Assembly: GCF_024436415.1 (NCBI RefSeq)
Contig: NZ_JAFMZQ010000001.1
Coordinates: forward strand, 2,728,001-2,792,000
From: Pedobacter deserti
GTDB lineage: Bacteria; Bacteroidota; Bacteroidia; Sphingobacteriales; Sphingobacteriaceae
Direction: 5' to 3'
DNA: 64,000 bases
The position numbers and the translations under genes are program-made. The notes under the pieces were generated by a model, which did not search any database, was not told the DNA's origin, and saw nothing but the letters and a program-made list of their open reading frames with translations. Shown piece by piece: positions 16,139 through 24,157 of this stretch; position 1 is the first letter of the stretch, and each line of letters begins with the position of its first letter.

Positions 16139-17290
16139 TTATTTTTGTTGTATGTGTATCACCTTCCGGCCAGCCTCCTGTGTCAGCTTAAAATTGATAT
16201 CAAGAAATCTCAGCAGATCAAGAATTTCGGAAATATTAGCATTGCGGGCAAGTTCACCAGAGAAACTACGGTCACTCACCCCAGCTGCATAAGTAAAATC
16301 AACATCATACCAGCGGGATAACTGCCGGGTTACCTCACGCAGGTTCGTCTTATTGAACTTAAATATGCCGTTCTTCCAGGCAATAACCGGCTCTACATCG
16401 ACAGAAGCGACCTTTACATTTCCTCCAGCCAGGATGGACTGCTGACCCGGCTTTAAAACCGCTATAGAAGTGGTGGTGACTGCAGAGCCGTGGATTACGC
16501 GAACACTGCCCTCCGCCAGTGTAGTCCGGACAGCCGGTTCGTCAGGATACATATTTATGTTAAACCTGGTGCCCAACACTTCCACGGTTTGCTGCCCAGA
16601 AACCACTCGGAAAGGCTTGGTCTGATCGTGGGCGACTTCCATATACACCTCTCCGCTAACTTCAACCCGGCGTTCGCCTGCAGGGAAATCAGCGGGATAG
16701 GAAATCGAGGAGGCGGAATTTAACCATACCCGCGTGCCATCAGAAAGTGTCACCTGATATTGTCCACCACGCGGTGTCCGGATGTTGTTCATCAGTTTTT
16801 CACCGTCAGACGAAGCGTTGTTTCCGTCGATCAGGTAAGCAAGCTTACCATTCCCTTGCTCAACAAGTCTGACCCCACCCTGCTCTTTGACTTTACCAGA
16901 CCCGGTAGTGGTACCGAGCAATACCCGGCTACCATCTGCCAGCGTTAGAATAGCTTTATTACCGCCGGGTGGGATTGTGATCGCTGATCGCACCGGTTCT
17001 GCGGAGCCTCCACCTGGATTTAAAATCAAAGTGTAAATGCCCACAGAAAGCACCATCAGTAACAACGCAGCTACAGCTATCCAACGGTAAGGCAACCCGA
17101 AGCCCCGCGATTCGTCCGTCATAAGATGATGCTTCAGCGTGACAATATCAAGTAACTGTTCATCAGAAAGCAGCGCCGCATCCGCCATTTCAAGATCATG
17201 ATACCAGGACTCTAAACGCGCCTGCTCGGCCTCAGTCGCCTCGCCGCTCAAAAAGCGGTCTATTAGTTTTTCAAACGCTTGTTTATCCAT
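16139..17290 (-). CDS. FecR-family anti-sigma factor
   Basis: Inner-membrane regulator of 383 residues. Cytoplasmic N-terminal anti-sigma part (LIDRFLSGEATEAEQARLESWY, 9-30), one membrane helix (RWIAVAALLLMVLSVGIYTLIL, 69-90), periplasmic FecR domain (RTPRGGQYQVTLSDGTRVWLN, then GERRVEVSGEVYMEVAHD and VLGTRFNINMYPDE) and C-terminal DUF4974 domain (FKFNKTNLREVTRQLSRWYD). It holds the ECF sigma factor encoded upstream until the STN domain of the SusC protein signals substrate. It lies between the sigma gene (86-base gap) and susC (181-base gap). Confidence 0.95.
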   Translation of the reverse strand: MDKQAFEKLIDRFLSGEATEAEQARLESWYHDLEMADAALLSDEQLLDIVTLKHHLMTDESRGFGLPYRWIAVAALLLMVLSVGIYTLILNPGGGSAEPVRSAITIPPGGNKAILTLADGSRVLLGTTTGSGKVKEQGGVRLVEQGNGKLAYLIDGNNASSDGEKLMNNIRTPRGGQYQVTLSDGTRVWLNSASSISYPADFPAGERRVEVSGEVYMEVAHDQTKPFRVVSGQQTVEVLGTRFNINMYPDEPAVRTTLAEGSVRVIHGSAVTTTSIAVLKPGQQSILAGGNVKVASVDVEPVIAWKNGIFKFNKTNLREVTRQLSRWYDVDFTYAAGVSDRSFSGELARNANISEILDLLRFLDINFKLTQEAGRKVIHIQQK

Positions 17291-17376
17291 GTGCTGTAGT
17301 CCTGCTCTCTAACAATGTTGTTTTAGAGATAAGACAACCAGGAAAAGAAAGAGGGCTAGCGGGATGTTAAAAAAAA

Positions 17377-17943
17377 TCAGCAAAGCAAGGAAAGTGCGTT
17401 TCCGAGGTTTTTACGGAGCATCTTTAAAGCTGCTTTCATGTGATTCTTAACTGTAAACTCCGAAATTCCCAGACGTTCAGCAATCTCCCGGTGCTTTAGA
17501 TGCTCCTTTCGGCTCAATATCAAGACCTCTCTCATTCTGTCAGGCAGACTGGCTATCTCCCGGTCTATCAGCCCGGCCAGCTCTTTTTCCCTGAAAACCT
17601 CGTCAGGAGTATGCGGGTTTTCGGCCAGATACTCATTAAACGAGGCCAGGTACCGATTGGCCACAGCATGGTGTTTTACCACGTTTAAGACCCGGCGCTG
17701 CACCAGGACATACAAATAGGCGGGCAAACTGTTGATCGCACTCAGCGAAATGCGATTATGCCACAACGTCGAAAAAACTTCCTGCACCACATCCTTAGCC
17801 TGCTCAAAGTCGCCCAGTTTCTTAAAGGCGTGTAATATCAACGCAGCCTTATACCTGCGGTAAATTTCCCCAAAGGCCTGTTTATCCTCCTGAGCGAGTA
17901 AAACGATCAATTCTTCGTCGGTTGCTTGATCCCAGTGCTGCAT
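17377..17943 (-). CDS. ECF-type RNA polymerase sigma factor (FecI-like, Bacteroidota RpoE family)
   Basis: Sigma factor that should drive the susC operon. From the ATG at 17943 it is 188 residues, the usual length, starting MQHWDQATDEELIVLLAQED; an in-frame ATG at 18015 would add 24 residues unlike the family. Region 2 is FGEIYRRYKAALILHAFKKL and FEQAKDVVQEVFSTLWHNR; region 4 is LPDRMREVLILSRKEHLKH and the helix-turn-helix REIAERLGISEFTVKNHMKA. It is followed by its FecR anti-sigma. It begins just after the HxlR gene on the same strand; read-through from there is possible. Confidence 0.93.
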   Translation of the reverse strand: MQHWDQATDEELIVLLAQEDKQAFGEIYRRYKAALILHAFKKLGDFEQAKDVVQEVFSTLWHNRISLSAINSLPAYLYVLVQRRVLNVVKHHAVANRYLASFNEYLAENPHTPDEVFREKELAGLIDREIASLPDRMREVLILSRKEHLKHREIAERLGISEFTVKNHMKAALKMLRKNLGNALSLLC

Positions 17944-18019
17944 TGGTGCCAATGTACTGTATTTCCGGCTTCCAGCAAACAGTAATCTGTATGCAAACGC
18001 CGAAAGCTTGAACATGAAA

Positions 18020-18364
18020 CTACCCCTTCCCAGTAATCACCTTTCGGTGCTGTTTTCCCCACCTGGCCAGGTCGTCGATAATAGACTGTAGGGTTCTGCC
18101 ATATTCCGTAAGGCTATACTCAACAGTAACGGGCTGTGTATTATGAACTGTACGATTAATCAACTTGTTCATCTCAAGCTCTTTCAGTTCTTTGCTTAGC
18201 ATTTTATTGGAGATACCCTCTACATCGTTCAGGATATCCGAAAACCTTCTTTTGTTATAATAGCAGATCGACGAAACTATGGAAATTTTCCATTTTCCGT
18301 TAAGCACGTCCATGGCATCGTGAACGGCCATAATCTCTGGTTTGTGGCAAATATTTTCTGTCAT
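18020..18364 (-). CDS. HxlR-family winged-helix regulator
   Basis: DNA-binding repressor or redox/aldehyde sensor of 114 residues. The HxlR signature is intact: DAMDVLNGKWKISIVSSICY (17-36), RRFSDILNDVEGISNKMLSK (39-58, recognition region), LKELEMNKLINRTVH and the wing VTVEYSLTEYGRTLQSIIDDL. One Cys (C34) is in the position where redox-sensing relatives carry theirs, plus C6 near the start. It is transcribed away from the SDR oxidoreductase gene, which it most likely regulates, across 104 bases with six GTTAC repeats. HxlR proteins commonly control a neighbouring divergent oxidoreductase. Confidence 0.92.
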   Translation of the reverse strand: MTENICHKPEIMAVHDAMDVLNGKWKISIVSSICYYNKRRFSDILNDVEGISNKMLSKELKELEMNKLINRTVHNTQPVTVEYSLTEYGRTLQSIIDDLARWGKQHRKVITGKG

Positions 18365-18366
18365 AA

Positions 18367-18414
18367 GTTACCTGGTTACTCAAATGTTACTGTTACTTTT
18401 GGTTACAAAGTTAC
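18367..18414. promoter_or_regulatory. Six GTTAC repeats: probable HxlR operator
   Basis: GTTAC occurs in direct orientation at 18367, 18375, 18386, 18392, 18402 and 18410, six times in 48 bases, with gaps of 3, 6, 1, 5 and 3 bases. The outer pairs both read GTTAC-N3-GTTAC. The array starts at the HxlR initiation codon and covers a candidate HxlR -7 box (TAACTTTG on the minus strand, 18413-18406). Autoregulation plus control of the divergent SDR gene is inferred. Confidence 0.7.
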
Positions 18415-18434
18415 CATAATTAATTTACTCACAC

Positions 18435-18442
18435 TAGTTTTG
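18435..18442 (+). promoter_or_regulatory. Probable -7 element for the SDR gene
   Basis: TAGTTTTG matches the Bacteroidota -7 consensus TAnnTTTG and lies 26 bases before the SDR start codon. The -33 element is not obvious at the expected distance, so activity may need a regulator. Confidence 0.5.
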
Positions 18443-18468
18443 CATCATAATCATTAAACACTTTTACG

Positions 18469-19209
18469 ATGAATTTTACACAAAAGAACGTAGTCATAAC
18501 TGGCGGTACCACAGGTATCGGCCTGGCTACTGCGCATGCCTTTATCGGTGCAGGCGCCAATGTATGGATTACTGGCAGAAATGAAGCGAACCTGAACAAG
18601 GCAAGTACTGAGATCAACAATCCTAACCTGCACACGCTTGTGGCCGATACGTCAAAAATGTCCGATATCGACATACTCGAAAAAACGTTTGCCGAAAGCG
18701 GACAGAAACTGGACGTGCTGTTCCTCAATGCAGGTATTGCTGTGTTTACACCTATTGCACAAACCACAGAAGCCGACTTCGATGCGCAGTTTAACACTAA
18801 TGTGAAGGGTCACTATTTTACACTTCAAAAGCTAATGCCACATCTTGCAGATGGTGCATCTGTTATCTTCACTTCTTCTACGGTTGCAACGGCTACCAAC
18901 GTGGGTACGAGCGTATACTCCTCTACCAAGGGTGCGCTGAATAAGATCGCGCAGATTGCAGCGAATGAATTGGTCGACCGCAAAATAAGGGTAAACATTG
19001 TGAGTCCCGGTCCGGTATTAACGCCAGGGCTCGAATCGGTTGCCTCAGAAGCCAAATCATACCTCGCTGCTGCAACTGCCCTTCAGCGTTTAGGTCGCCC
19101 AGAAGAAATCGCCAGCACCGTACTGTTTTTGGCTTCTGATGCCGCAAGCTTTATCACAGGAACAGAAATTGTGGCCGACGGAGGTTATTTAACCTATGGA
19201 TTGAAGTAA
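18469..19209 (+). CDS. SDR-family NAD(P)-dependent oxidoreductase
   Basis: Classical short-chain dehydrogenase of 246 residues, cytoplasmic. Cofactor motif TGGTTGIG at 11-18, NAG at 87-89, catalytic Ser136/137, Tyr150 and Lys154 (YSSTK), and the C-terminal family end ASFITGTEIVADGGYL. An Arg after the second strand (TGRN) suggests NADP. Sequence alone does not give the substrate. It is divergent from an HxlR repressor gene, a pairing usual for stress-induced quinone/aldehyde reductases. A GC-rich hairpin lies 73 bases downstream. Confidence 0.92.
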   Translation: MNFTQKNVVITGGTTGIGLATAHAFIGAGANVWITGRNEANLNKASTEINNPNLHTLVADTSKMSDIDILEKTFAESGQKLDVLFLNAGIAVFTPIAQTTEADFDAQFNTNVKGHYFTLQKLMPHLADGASVIFTSSTVATATNVGTSVYSSTKGALNKIAQIAANELVDRKIRVNIVSPGPVLTPGLESVASEAKSYLAAATALQRLGRPEEIASTVLFLASDAASFITGTEIVADGGYLTYGLK

Positions 19210-19282
19210 ATTTTATCCCCGTAACGGGAAATAGCAGTTACTTGGCCGAAAAGAAAGTACTTAATGAACATGTTAAGACAAA

Positions 19283-19313
19283 CAGGGTTGCAACCAAATA
19301 GATTGCAGCCCTG
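19283..19313 (+). terminator. Hairpin downstream of the SDR gene
   Basis: CAGGGTTGCAA / TTGCAGCCCTG (19283-19293 / 19303-19313) forms an 11-bp stem with one G-U pair and a 9-base loop. The T-tract after it is poor (CATTCTGT), so termination efficiency is uncertain. Confidence 0.5.
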
Positions 19314-19357
19314 CATTCTGTACTACGTATCATATAAGTAAGTATTAACTAGGATAT

Positions 19358-19434
19358 AAATAGATAATAAGTACATAATTAAAATATATTTAATATATCC
19401 TTGATATACCACCCCCTCCACTTATTATCTATTT
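19358..19434. repeat. Spaced 15-bp perfect inverted repeat in AT-rich DNA
   Basis: AAATAGATAATAAGT (19358-19372) and its exact complement ACTTATTATCTATTT (19420-19434) flank a 47-base loop. Similarity continues outward with mismatches (TAACTAGGATAT on the left against TAATTAGGTATT on the complementary right), for about 27 bp in all. It could be a large cruciform, a small mobile-element relic, or a regulatory fold upstream of msrA. Confidence 0.7.
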
Positions 19435-19562
19435 AATACCTAATTATTATATACCTATGTCCGAAGAAAAGAAAGTCCGAGGGCTGACAGAACAGGTTGG
19501 TCTAGACCGGAAATTACCGGGGGCACTACAATATCACTAATCGTTCGGTCGTTCGTAAAAAG

Positions 19563-20222
19563 ATGAGAATTGTACTATTAGCCAGCCTGTTGCTCGTAAC
19601 GCTTTTTCTTGCAGCATGCGGAGGCCAAAACCTGGAAAGCAAAAATGGCTTTACAGTTTTGCCCACTAAGAAACCGGGAGAAGAGATTGCGACATTTGCG
19701 GGCGGATGCTTTTGGGCAATGCAGGAATGCATGCTGGAACTTAAAGGCGTGACTACGGTAGTGAGCGGATATGCAGGGGGCACAACTACCAATCCGGATT
19801 ACGAGACGGTGCTGACTGGTAAAACTGGCCACGCAGAGTCAGTACAAGTATACTATGACCCCCGGCAGATCAGCTTTGAACAACTGACAACGGCTTTTTT
19901 TAATGCTCATGACCCCACGCAGATCAACCGTCAGGGCCCGGATGTTGGGTCTGACTACCGGTCGATTGCCTTTTTCCGTACTGCTGATGAACGTAAAACC
20001 ATCATAAAGGTTATGAATCAGCTTGACTCAGCCCGAAGATACACCATGCCGCTTGCTACGGAAATCACAGCCTTCAGCGCATTCTATCCCGCAGAAGCAG
20101 AACACCAGGATTATTATGTACGTCACAAATTTGACGGCTATATCAGGAACGTATCGAAACCTAAAGTGCTGAAGTTGAGAAAAGCTCTGCCTGAACTGAT
20201 AAAAAATGAATATCTGGATTAG
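19563..20222 (+). CDS. msrA: Peptide methionine-S-oxide reductase, lipoprotein form
   Basis: Reduces methionine-S-sulfoxide in proteins. The MsrA motif GCFWAMQE is at 48-55 with catalytic Cys49; further conserved blocks are GYAGGTTTNPDYETVLTGKT, GHAESVQVYYDP, HDPTQINRQGPDVGSDYRS and EHQDYY. The N-terminus MRIVLLASLLLVTLFLAACG is a lipoprotein signal with lipid Cys19, so the enzyme is outside the inner membrane and would repair envelope proteins. It stands alone, with an AT-rich region before it. Confidence 0.95.
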   Translation: MRIVLLASLLLVTLFLAACGGQNLESKNGFTVLPTKKPGEEIATFAGGCFWAMQECMLELKGVTTVVSGYAGGTTTNPDYETVLTGKTGHAESVQVYYDPRQISFEQLTTAFFNAHDPTQINRQGPDVGSDYRSIAFFRTADERKTIIKVMNQLDSARRYTMPLATEITAFSAFYPAEAEHQDYYVRHKFDGYIRNVSKPKVLKLRKALPELIKNEYLD

Positions 20223-20250
20223 AATAGCTAGGTTGGCGACGCCCTTTTGC

Positions 20251-21267
20251 TTATCTGTTAGGATGTAAGGAAACCAGATTAAAGATTAGCCATGCCCCCA
20301 GTTTTGCCGTGCGATTGTCTATGTCGTAGGTTGGATTTAGTTCTGCGATATCAAAACTGATCACTTTTCCCTGTTGGATGACATGTGCCAGGACGCGTTC
20401 AAAAAACGCATCCGGTATCAGGCCCGTCGGACCAACCGCACTTACGCCCGGCGCGTAAGCAGCGGCAAACACATCGAGATCGATGGTTAGGTACACGTGG
20501 TCTGTAACTTCGATGAACTCGTTTATAGCCTGAATAATACCGGTCTCGTTTGCCGGTATAAATTCGTTGGCATGAATAGGTTTAACTCCCATTTGCGCTG
20601 CTATGTTATACAATTCACGAGTGTTTGCGTGCTGCTGTATGCCAATAGGCAGATAATGGAACGACCGCCCGGAAGCTTTGCAATCTTCCGCAATTTGCCA
20701 GAATCCGGTACCCGATGACGGTCCCGCTGCAGCGGGAATGCGGAGGTCAAAGTGTGCATCAAAATTGATGATACCGATCTTTTGAGCCAGGGCAGTGAAG
20801 CCAATGTAGTGGCCGTAGACAACTTCATGTCCGCCCCCGAGCACAATAGGACAAAAGCCACGGGTAACAGCCGATTCTACGAGTATGCCCAGTGCTAGTT
20901 GTGCACCTTCCAGGTCATGATCGCGGCACACAATATCGCCGAGGTCGACCAAGCGTATACCTTGTTCAAAGTGTACTGGAAGTGACGCACAAGCTTTCCT
21001 GAGCTGCCCGGGTGCAAAGCCTGCGCCCGGGCGTCCCTGGTTACGGACGACGCCTTCGTCGCAACAAAAGCCAATGAAGGCAAAGCCTTTTTGTCCGGCT
21101 AGCAATGCGGGCATGGCAACCTCCTTATCCGGATGGACCAAGACGTTGAATAGTTCAACGCACTGGTGCCAGCGCCTGGACTCCCAGGTATCGCCATCTA
21201 CCCGACCCTGCCAGAGCCTGCCATCGGCGGGCTCATAAAAGGGCATTACTTGTTTCCGCTTTTCCAT
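20251..21267 (-). CDS. hutG: Formimidoylglutamase (arginase family)
   Basis: Last step of histidine degradation: N-formimidoyl-L-glutamate plus water gives glutamate and formamide, using two Mn ions. Of 338 residues, the arginase-family metal motifs are all present: GGGHEVVYGHY, NFDAHFDLR (DAHxD) and TIDLDVFAAAYAPGVSA (DxD followed by APG). The Bacteroidota subgroup features VGPTGLIPDAFF and ISFDIAELNPTYDIDNRTAKL are seen. The start overlaps the end of hutI by 22 bases, so translation is coupled. It is the final gene of the hut operon. Confidence 0.95.
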   Translation of the reverse strand: MEKRKQVMPFYEPADGRLWQGRVDGDTWESRRWHQCVELFNVLVHPDKEVAMPALLAGQKGFAFIGFCCDEGVVRNQGRPGAGFAPGQLRKACASLPVHFEQGIRLVDLGDIVCRDHDLEGAQLALGILVESAVTRGFCPIVLGGGHEVVYGHYIGFTALAQKIGIINFDAHFDLRIPAAAGPSSGTGFWQIAEDCKASGRSFHYLPIGIQQHANTRELYNIAAQMGVKPIHANEFIPANETGIIQAINEFIEVTDHVYLTIDLDVFAAAYAPGVSAVGPTGLIPDAFFERVLAHVIQQGKVISFDIAELNPTYDIDNRTAKLGAWLIFNLVSLHPNR

Positions 21268-22466
21268 ACGCAGGTTGGTTTTAATTTACCTTGATGATAC
21301 AATATCTCCCGGTAGTCGTCGCAAGCATAAGCCTGCAAATCGGCCAGTTGCCCGGGTGCTATCCGACCCCTGTCAGACAGGCTAAGTGCATGTGCAGCTC
21401 TAAAGGTCAGCCCAGCGAAAGTTTCCGCGGTGGTCAGCTTTTCTGCCGCCCCCATGACTGCTGCCTGAGCAAGCAGGTCGCCCATAGGTGCAGAACCCGG
21501 ATTCCAGTCGCTGGCAATAGCCAGGGCTGCCCCCGCATCCAGCAATTTCCTGGCCGGAGCGTAGCCCATACCCAGACCCAAGGAGGCACCTGGTAATGCG
21601 ACGGCTATCGTTTGCGAACCTGCAAGCAACGCAATTTCCGCATCGCCGCAGGCTTCCAGATGATCCGCAGAGACAGCACCAGTCTTCACAGCTACCGCAG
21701 TCCCCCCGACGCTGAACTGGTCGGCATGCACCGTATGCCTGAAGCCCATCCTGATGGTCTGATTTAAATAGCTTGCTGCTTCTTCAGGTGTAAAGGCACC
21801 CGTTTCTACAAAGATATCGACCCGCGATGCTAAATTGCGCTGGCGTACCAGCGGCAAGAGGTCCCGCACTACATGCTCCAGATAGGCGGATGCCGATCCG
21901 TCAAAATCCTTTGGTTTGATATGTGCGGCCAGACAGGTGGGAACCAGTTCTGCCACACTCCTTTTTGAAGCTGTATGTATCGCCTCCAGTTGCCGGAGCT
22001 CCTCGTCCGGGTTAAGTCCATAACCAGTCTTGACTTCGATGGTGGTTACCCCCTCCTGGAAATGCCGTGCAGCCCGAACACAAATAAGCTCCTCGAGTTC
22101 AGCCGCAGAAGCCCCGCGTGTTTGGGTTACGGAATCCAATATTCCCCCGCCTGAGGCGGCAATCTCCAGGTAAGTACGCCCCGATATGCGCATCGCATAA
22201 TCCTTTGCCCTACTTCCGGCGAAACACAGGTGGGTATGACAATCGACAAATCCAGGCAGCAATACCATCGGGTTTTCGACAGCCTCAACCGCAGCATCCG
22301 GGTACCTCAGCCGTAACCGCTGAAAATGCCCGACATCGACGATACGTCCATTTTGGACGAGTACGCCACCGTCTGGAACGATCTCCAACTGATCGTCCAG
22401 CAAGGCGCCTTTTAGCGGTAAGTTTGCCAGGGTTAGCATTTGCTTAAAGGGACCAATCAGTTTCAT
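21246..22466 (-). CDS. hutI: Imidazolonepropionase
   Basis: Amidohydrolase-fold metalloenzyme that opens 4-imidazolone-5-propionate to N-formimidoyl-glutamate. From the ATG at 22466 it is 406 residues (MKLIGPFKQMLTLANLPLKG); an ATG at 22490 would overlap hutU by 7 bases and add eight residues without family support. Metal-binding HxH is in FVDCHTHLCFAGSR; other conserved parts are RISGRTYLEIAASGGGI, EVKTGYGLN, HTVHADQFS and IASDWNPGSAPMG. It lies 17 bases after hutU and overlaps hutG by 22 bases. Confidence 0.95.
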   Translation of the reverse strand: MKLIGPFKQMLTLANLPLKGALLDDQLEIVPDGGVLVQNGRIVDVGHFQRLRLRYPDAAVEAVENPMVLLPGFVDCHTHLCFAGSRAKDYAMRISGRTYLEIAASGGGILDSVTQTRGASAAELEELICVRAARHFQEGVTTIEVKTGYGLNPDEELRQLEAIHTASKRSVAELVPTCLAAHIKPKDFDGSASAYLEHVVRDLLPLVRQRNLASRVDIFVETGAFTPEEAASYLNQTIRMGFRHTVHADQFSVGGTAVAVKTGAVSADHLEACGDAEIALLAGSQTIAVALPGASLGLGMGYAPARKLLDAGAALAIASDWNPGSAPMGDLLAQAAVMGAAEKLTTAETFAGLTFRAAHALSLSDRGRIAPGQLADLQAYACDDYREILYHQGKLKPTCVWKSGNK

Positions 22467-22483
22467 TGCATTATGCGGAGCTG

Positions 22484-24157
22484 TTACCATACTTTGAGAT
22501 CAAATTCTTTGGCCCAGGTATTCGCCTTTTCATAGCCTGCATCGGCATGCCGGAAAATACCCATGGCCGGGTCGTTATGCAATACGCGCTTCAGGCATTC
22601 CGCTGCCCGGTCTGTACCATCGGCCACAACCACCATGCCCGCGTGCTGCGAATAACCTATGCCTACGCCACCGCCGTGATGGAACGAAACCCAGGTAGCA
22701 CCGCCGGAGGCGTTCGCCATTAAATTGAGCAGTGGCCAGTCAGATACCGCATCAGAACCATCGAGCATAGCCTCCGTTTCGCGGTTTGGCGAGGCTACTG
22801 AACCGCAATCTAGGTGGTCGCGACCGATCACTATCGGAGCCTTAACTTTGCCGGAACGTACCAGTTCATTGAACAGCAGTCCCGCTTTTTCACGCTCGCC
22901 CATGCCCAGCCAGCAAATCCTGGCTGGTAGTCCCTGGAAACTGATTTTTTCTCGCGCCTGTCGAAGCCAGTTGGCCAACGCCGTATTTTCCGGAAAAGCC
23001 TCTATCAAGGCCTCGTCGGTCGTATAAATATCCTGCGGGTCGCCCGATAAAGCCACCCAACGGAAAGGCCCCTTGCCTTCGCAAAAAAGGGGACGAATGT
23101 ACGCCGGCGTAAAACCTGGAAAGTTGAATGCGTTCTTCTCCCCGCCCTGCCGGGCAAACTCCCGGATGTTATTTCCATAATCGAACGTGACCGCCCCTGC
23201 CTGCTGATGCTGCAGCATAAGATTCACGTGTCGAGCCATGCTTTGAATGGATTTAGATTCATAGGCTTTGGGATCCGAGTGCCTCAGTGCCTGAGCCTCT
23301 GGCAACGATAACCCATTGGGAATGTATCCATTGATGGGATCGTGTGCTGAAGTTTGATCAGTAAGGATATCTGGAATAAGTCCATCGGCAAGCAATCGCT
23401 CCAGCATATCTCCTGCGTCGCTAACCAGACCCACCGAAAGCGGTTCACGTGATGTTATTGCCTCCTGTATCCAACCTATCGCCTCGGCGAAATCTTCTGT
23501 CATCCGGTCGATATAACCTGTATCCAGCCGCTTCTTTATCCTGGATGCGTCTACATCTGCCCCAAAAAAAACAGCGCCAGCCATTGTAGCCGCCAGCGGC
23601 TGCGCACCGCCCATACCACCAAGTCCCGCGCTCACAACGAGGCGTCCGCGCAAATCACCGTTAAAGTGTTGTCGACCGCATTCCATAAACGTCTCATAAG
23701 TGCCCTGTAAAATGCCTTGCGAGCCGATATAGATCCAGCTTCCCGCCGTCATCTGTCCGTACATCATAAGTCCGCGCGCTCTCAAACTGTTAAAATGCTC
23801 CCAGGTAGACCACGCTGGCACCAGATTGCTGTTAGCAATAAGCACGCGCGGCGCCTGCGGATGACTCCGGATAATACCCACTGGTTTGCCTGACTGCACC
23901 AGCAGGGAGTGCTCTTCATCAAGCTGAAGCAGTATTTCTATGATTTTTTGTAAGGATTCCTTATTGCGTGCGGCTTGACCTATGCCACCGTATACGACCA
24001 ACTCGTCAGGATTTTCAGCAACTTGCTGGTCGAGGTTGTTCAGCAGCATCCTGAGCGGTGCTTCTGTGGCCCAGCTTTTGGTATGAAGCGTACTTCCTTT
24101 GGGCGAACGGTACCGCGGATGCGCCGCATATTGTTTAATAAATTCCGAATGTGTCAT
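22484..24157 (-). CDS. hutU: Urocanate hydratase
   Basis: Second step of histidine degradation: urocanate plus water to imidazolonepropionate, with tightly bound NAD acting as electrophile. At 557 residues it has the normal length. Conserved motifs: [11 protein letters not shown] near 54, [26 protein letters not shown] (~131-155), [19 protein letters not shown] (NAD site, ~175-195), [40 protein letters not shown] and [17 protein letters not shown] near the end. It overlaps hutH by 23 bases, so it is translated from the same message. Confidence 0.97.
   Translation of the reverse strand: MTHSEFIKQYAAHPRYRSPKGSTLHTKSWATEAPLRMLLNNLDQQVAENPDELVVYGGIGQAARNKESLQKIIEILLQLDEEHSLLVQSGKPVGIIRSHPQAPRVLIANSNLVPAWSTWEHFNSLRARGLMMYGQMTAGSWIYIGSQGILQGTYETFMECGRQHFNGDLRGRLVVSAGLGGMGGAQPLAATMAGAVFFGADVDASRIKKRLDTGYIDRMTEDFAEAIGWIQEAITSREPLSVGLVSDAGDMLERLLADGLIPDILTDQTSAHDPINGYIPNGLSLPEAQALRHSDPKAYESKSIQSMARHVNLMLQHQQAGAVTFDYGNNIREFARQGGEKNAFNFPGFTPAYIRPLFCEGKGPFRWVALSGDPQDIYTTDEALIEAFPENTALANWLRQAREKISFQGLPARICWLGMGEREKAGLLFNELVRSGKVKAPIVIGRDHLDCGSVASPNRETEAMLDGSDAVSDWPLLNLMANASGGATWVSFHHGGGVGIGYSQHAGMVVVADGTDRAAECLKRVLHNDPAMGIFRHADAGYEKANTWAKEFDLKVW

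Larger units (their letters stand above)
19210..19562. other. AT-rich intergenic region with inverted repeats
   Basis: These 353 bases hold no convincing gene. There is a hairpin behind the SDR gene (19283-19313), then a strikingly AT-rich stretch (about 19321-19455) with a long spaced inverted repeat, and a short 27-codon ORF (19457-19540) without recognisable product. Just before msrA the bases TCGTTCGGTCGTTCG form a direct repeat. Confidence 0.7.

Noticed and set aside
18367..18414. GTTAC array as a CRISPR or tandem satellite
   Set aside because: Units are 5 bases with irregular gaps and lie in a divergent promoter, fitting an operator instead.
19457..19540. ATG-started 27-codon frame upstream of msrA
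   Set aside because: Too short, no recognisable sequence, no promoter or hairpin linking it to msrA as a leader peptide; it may be a random frame.
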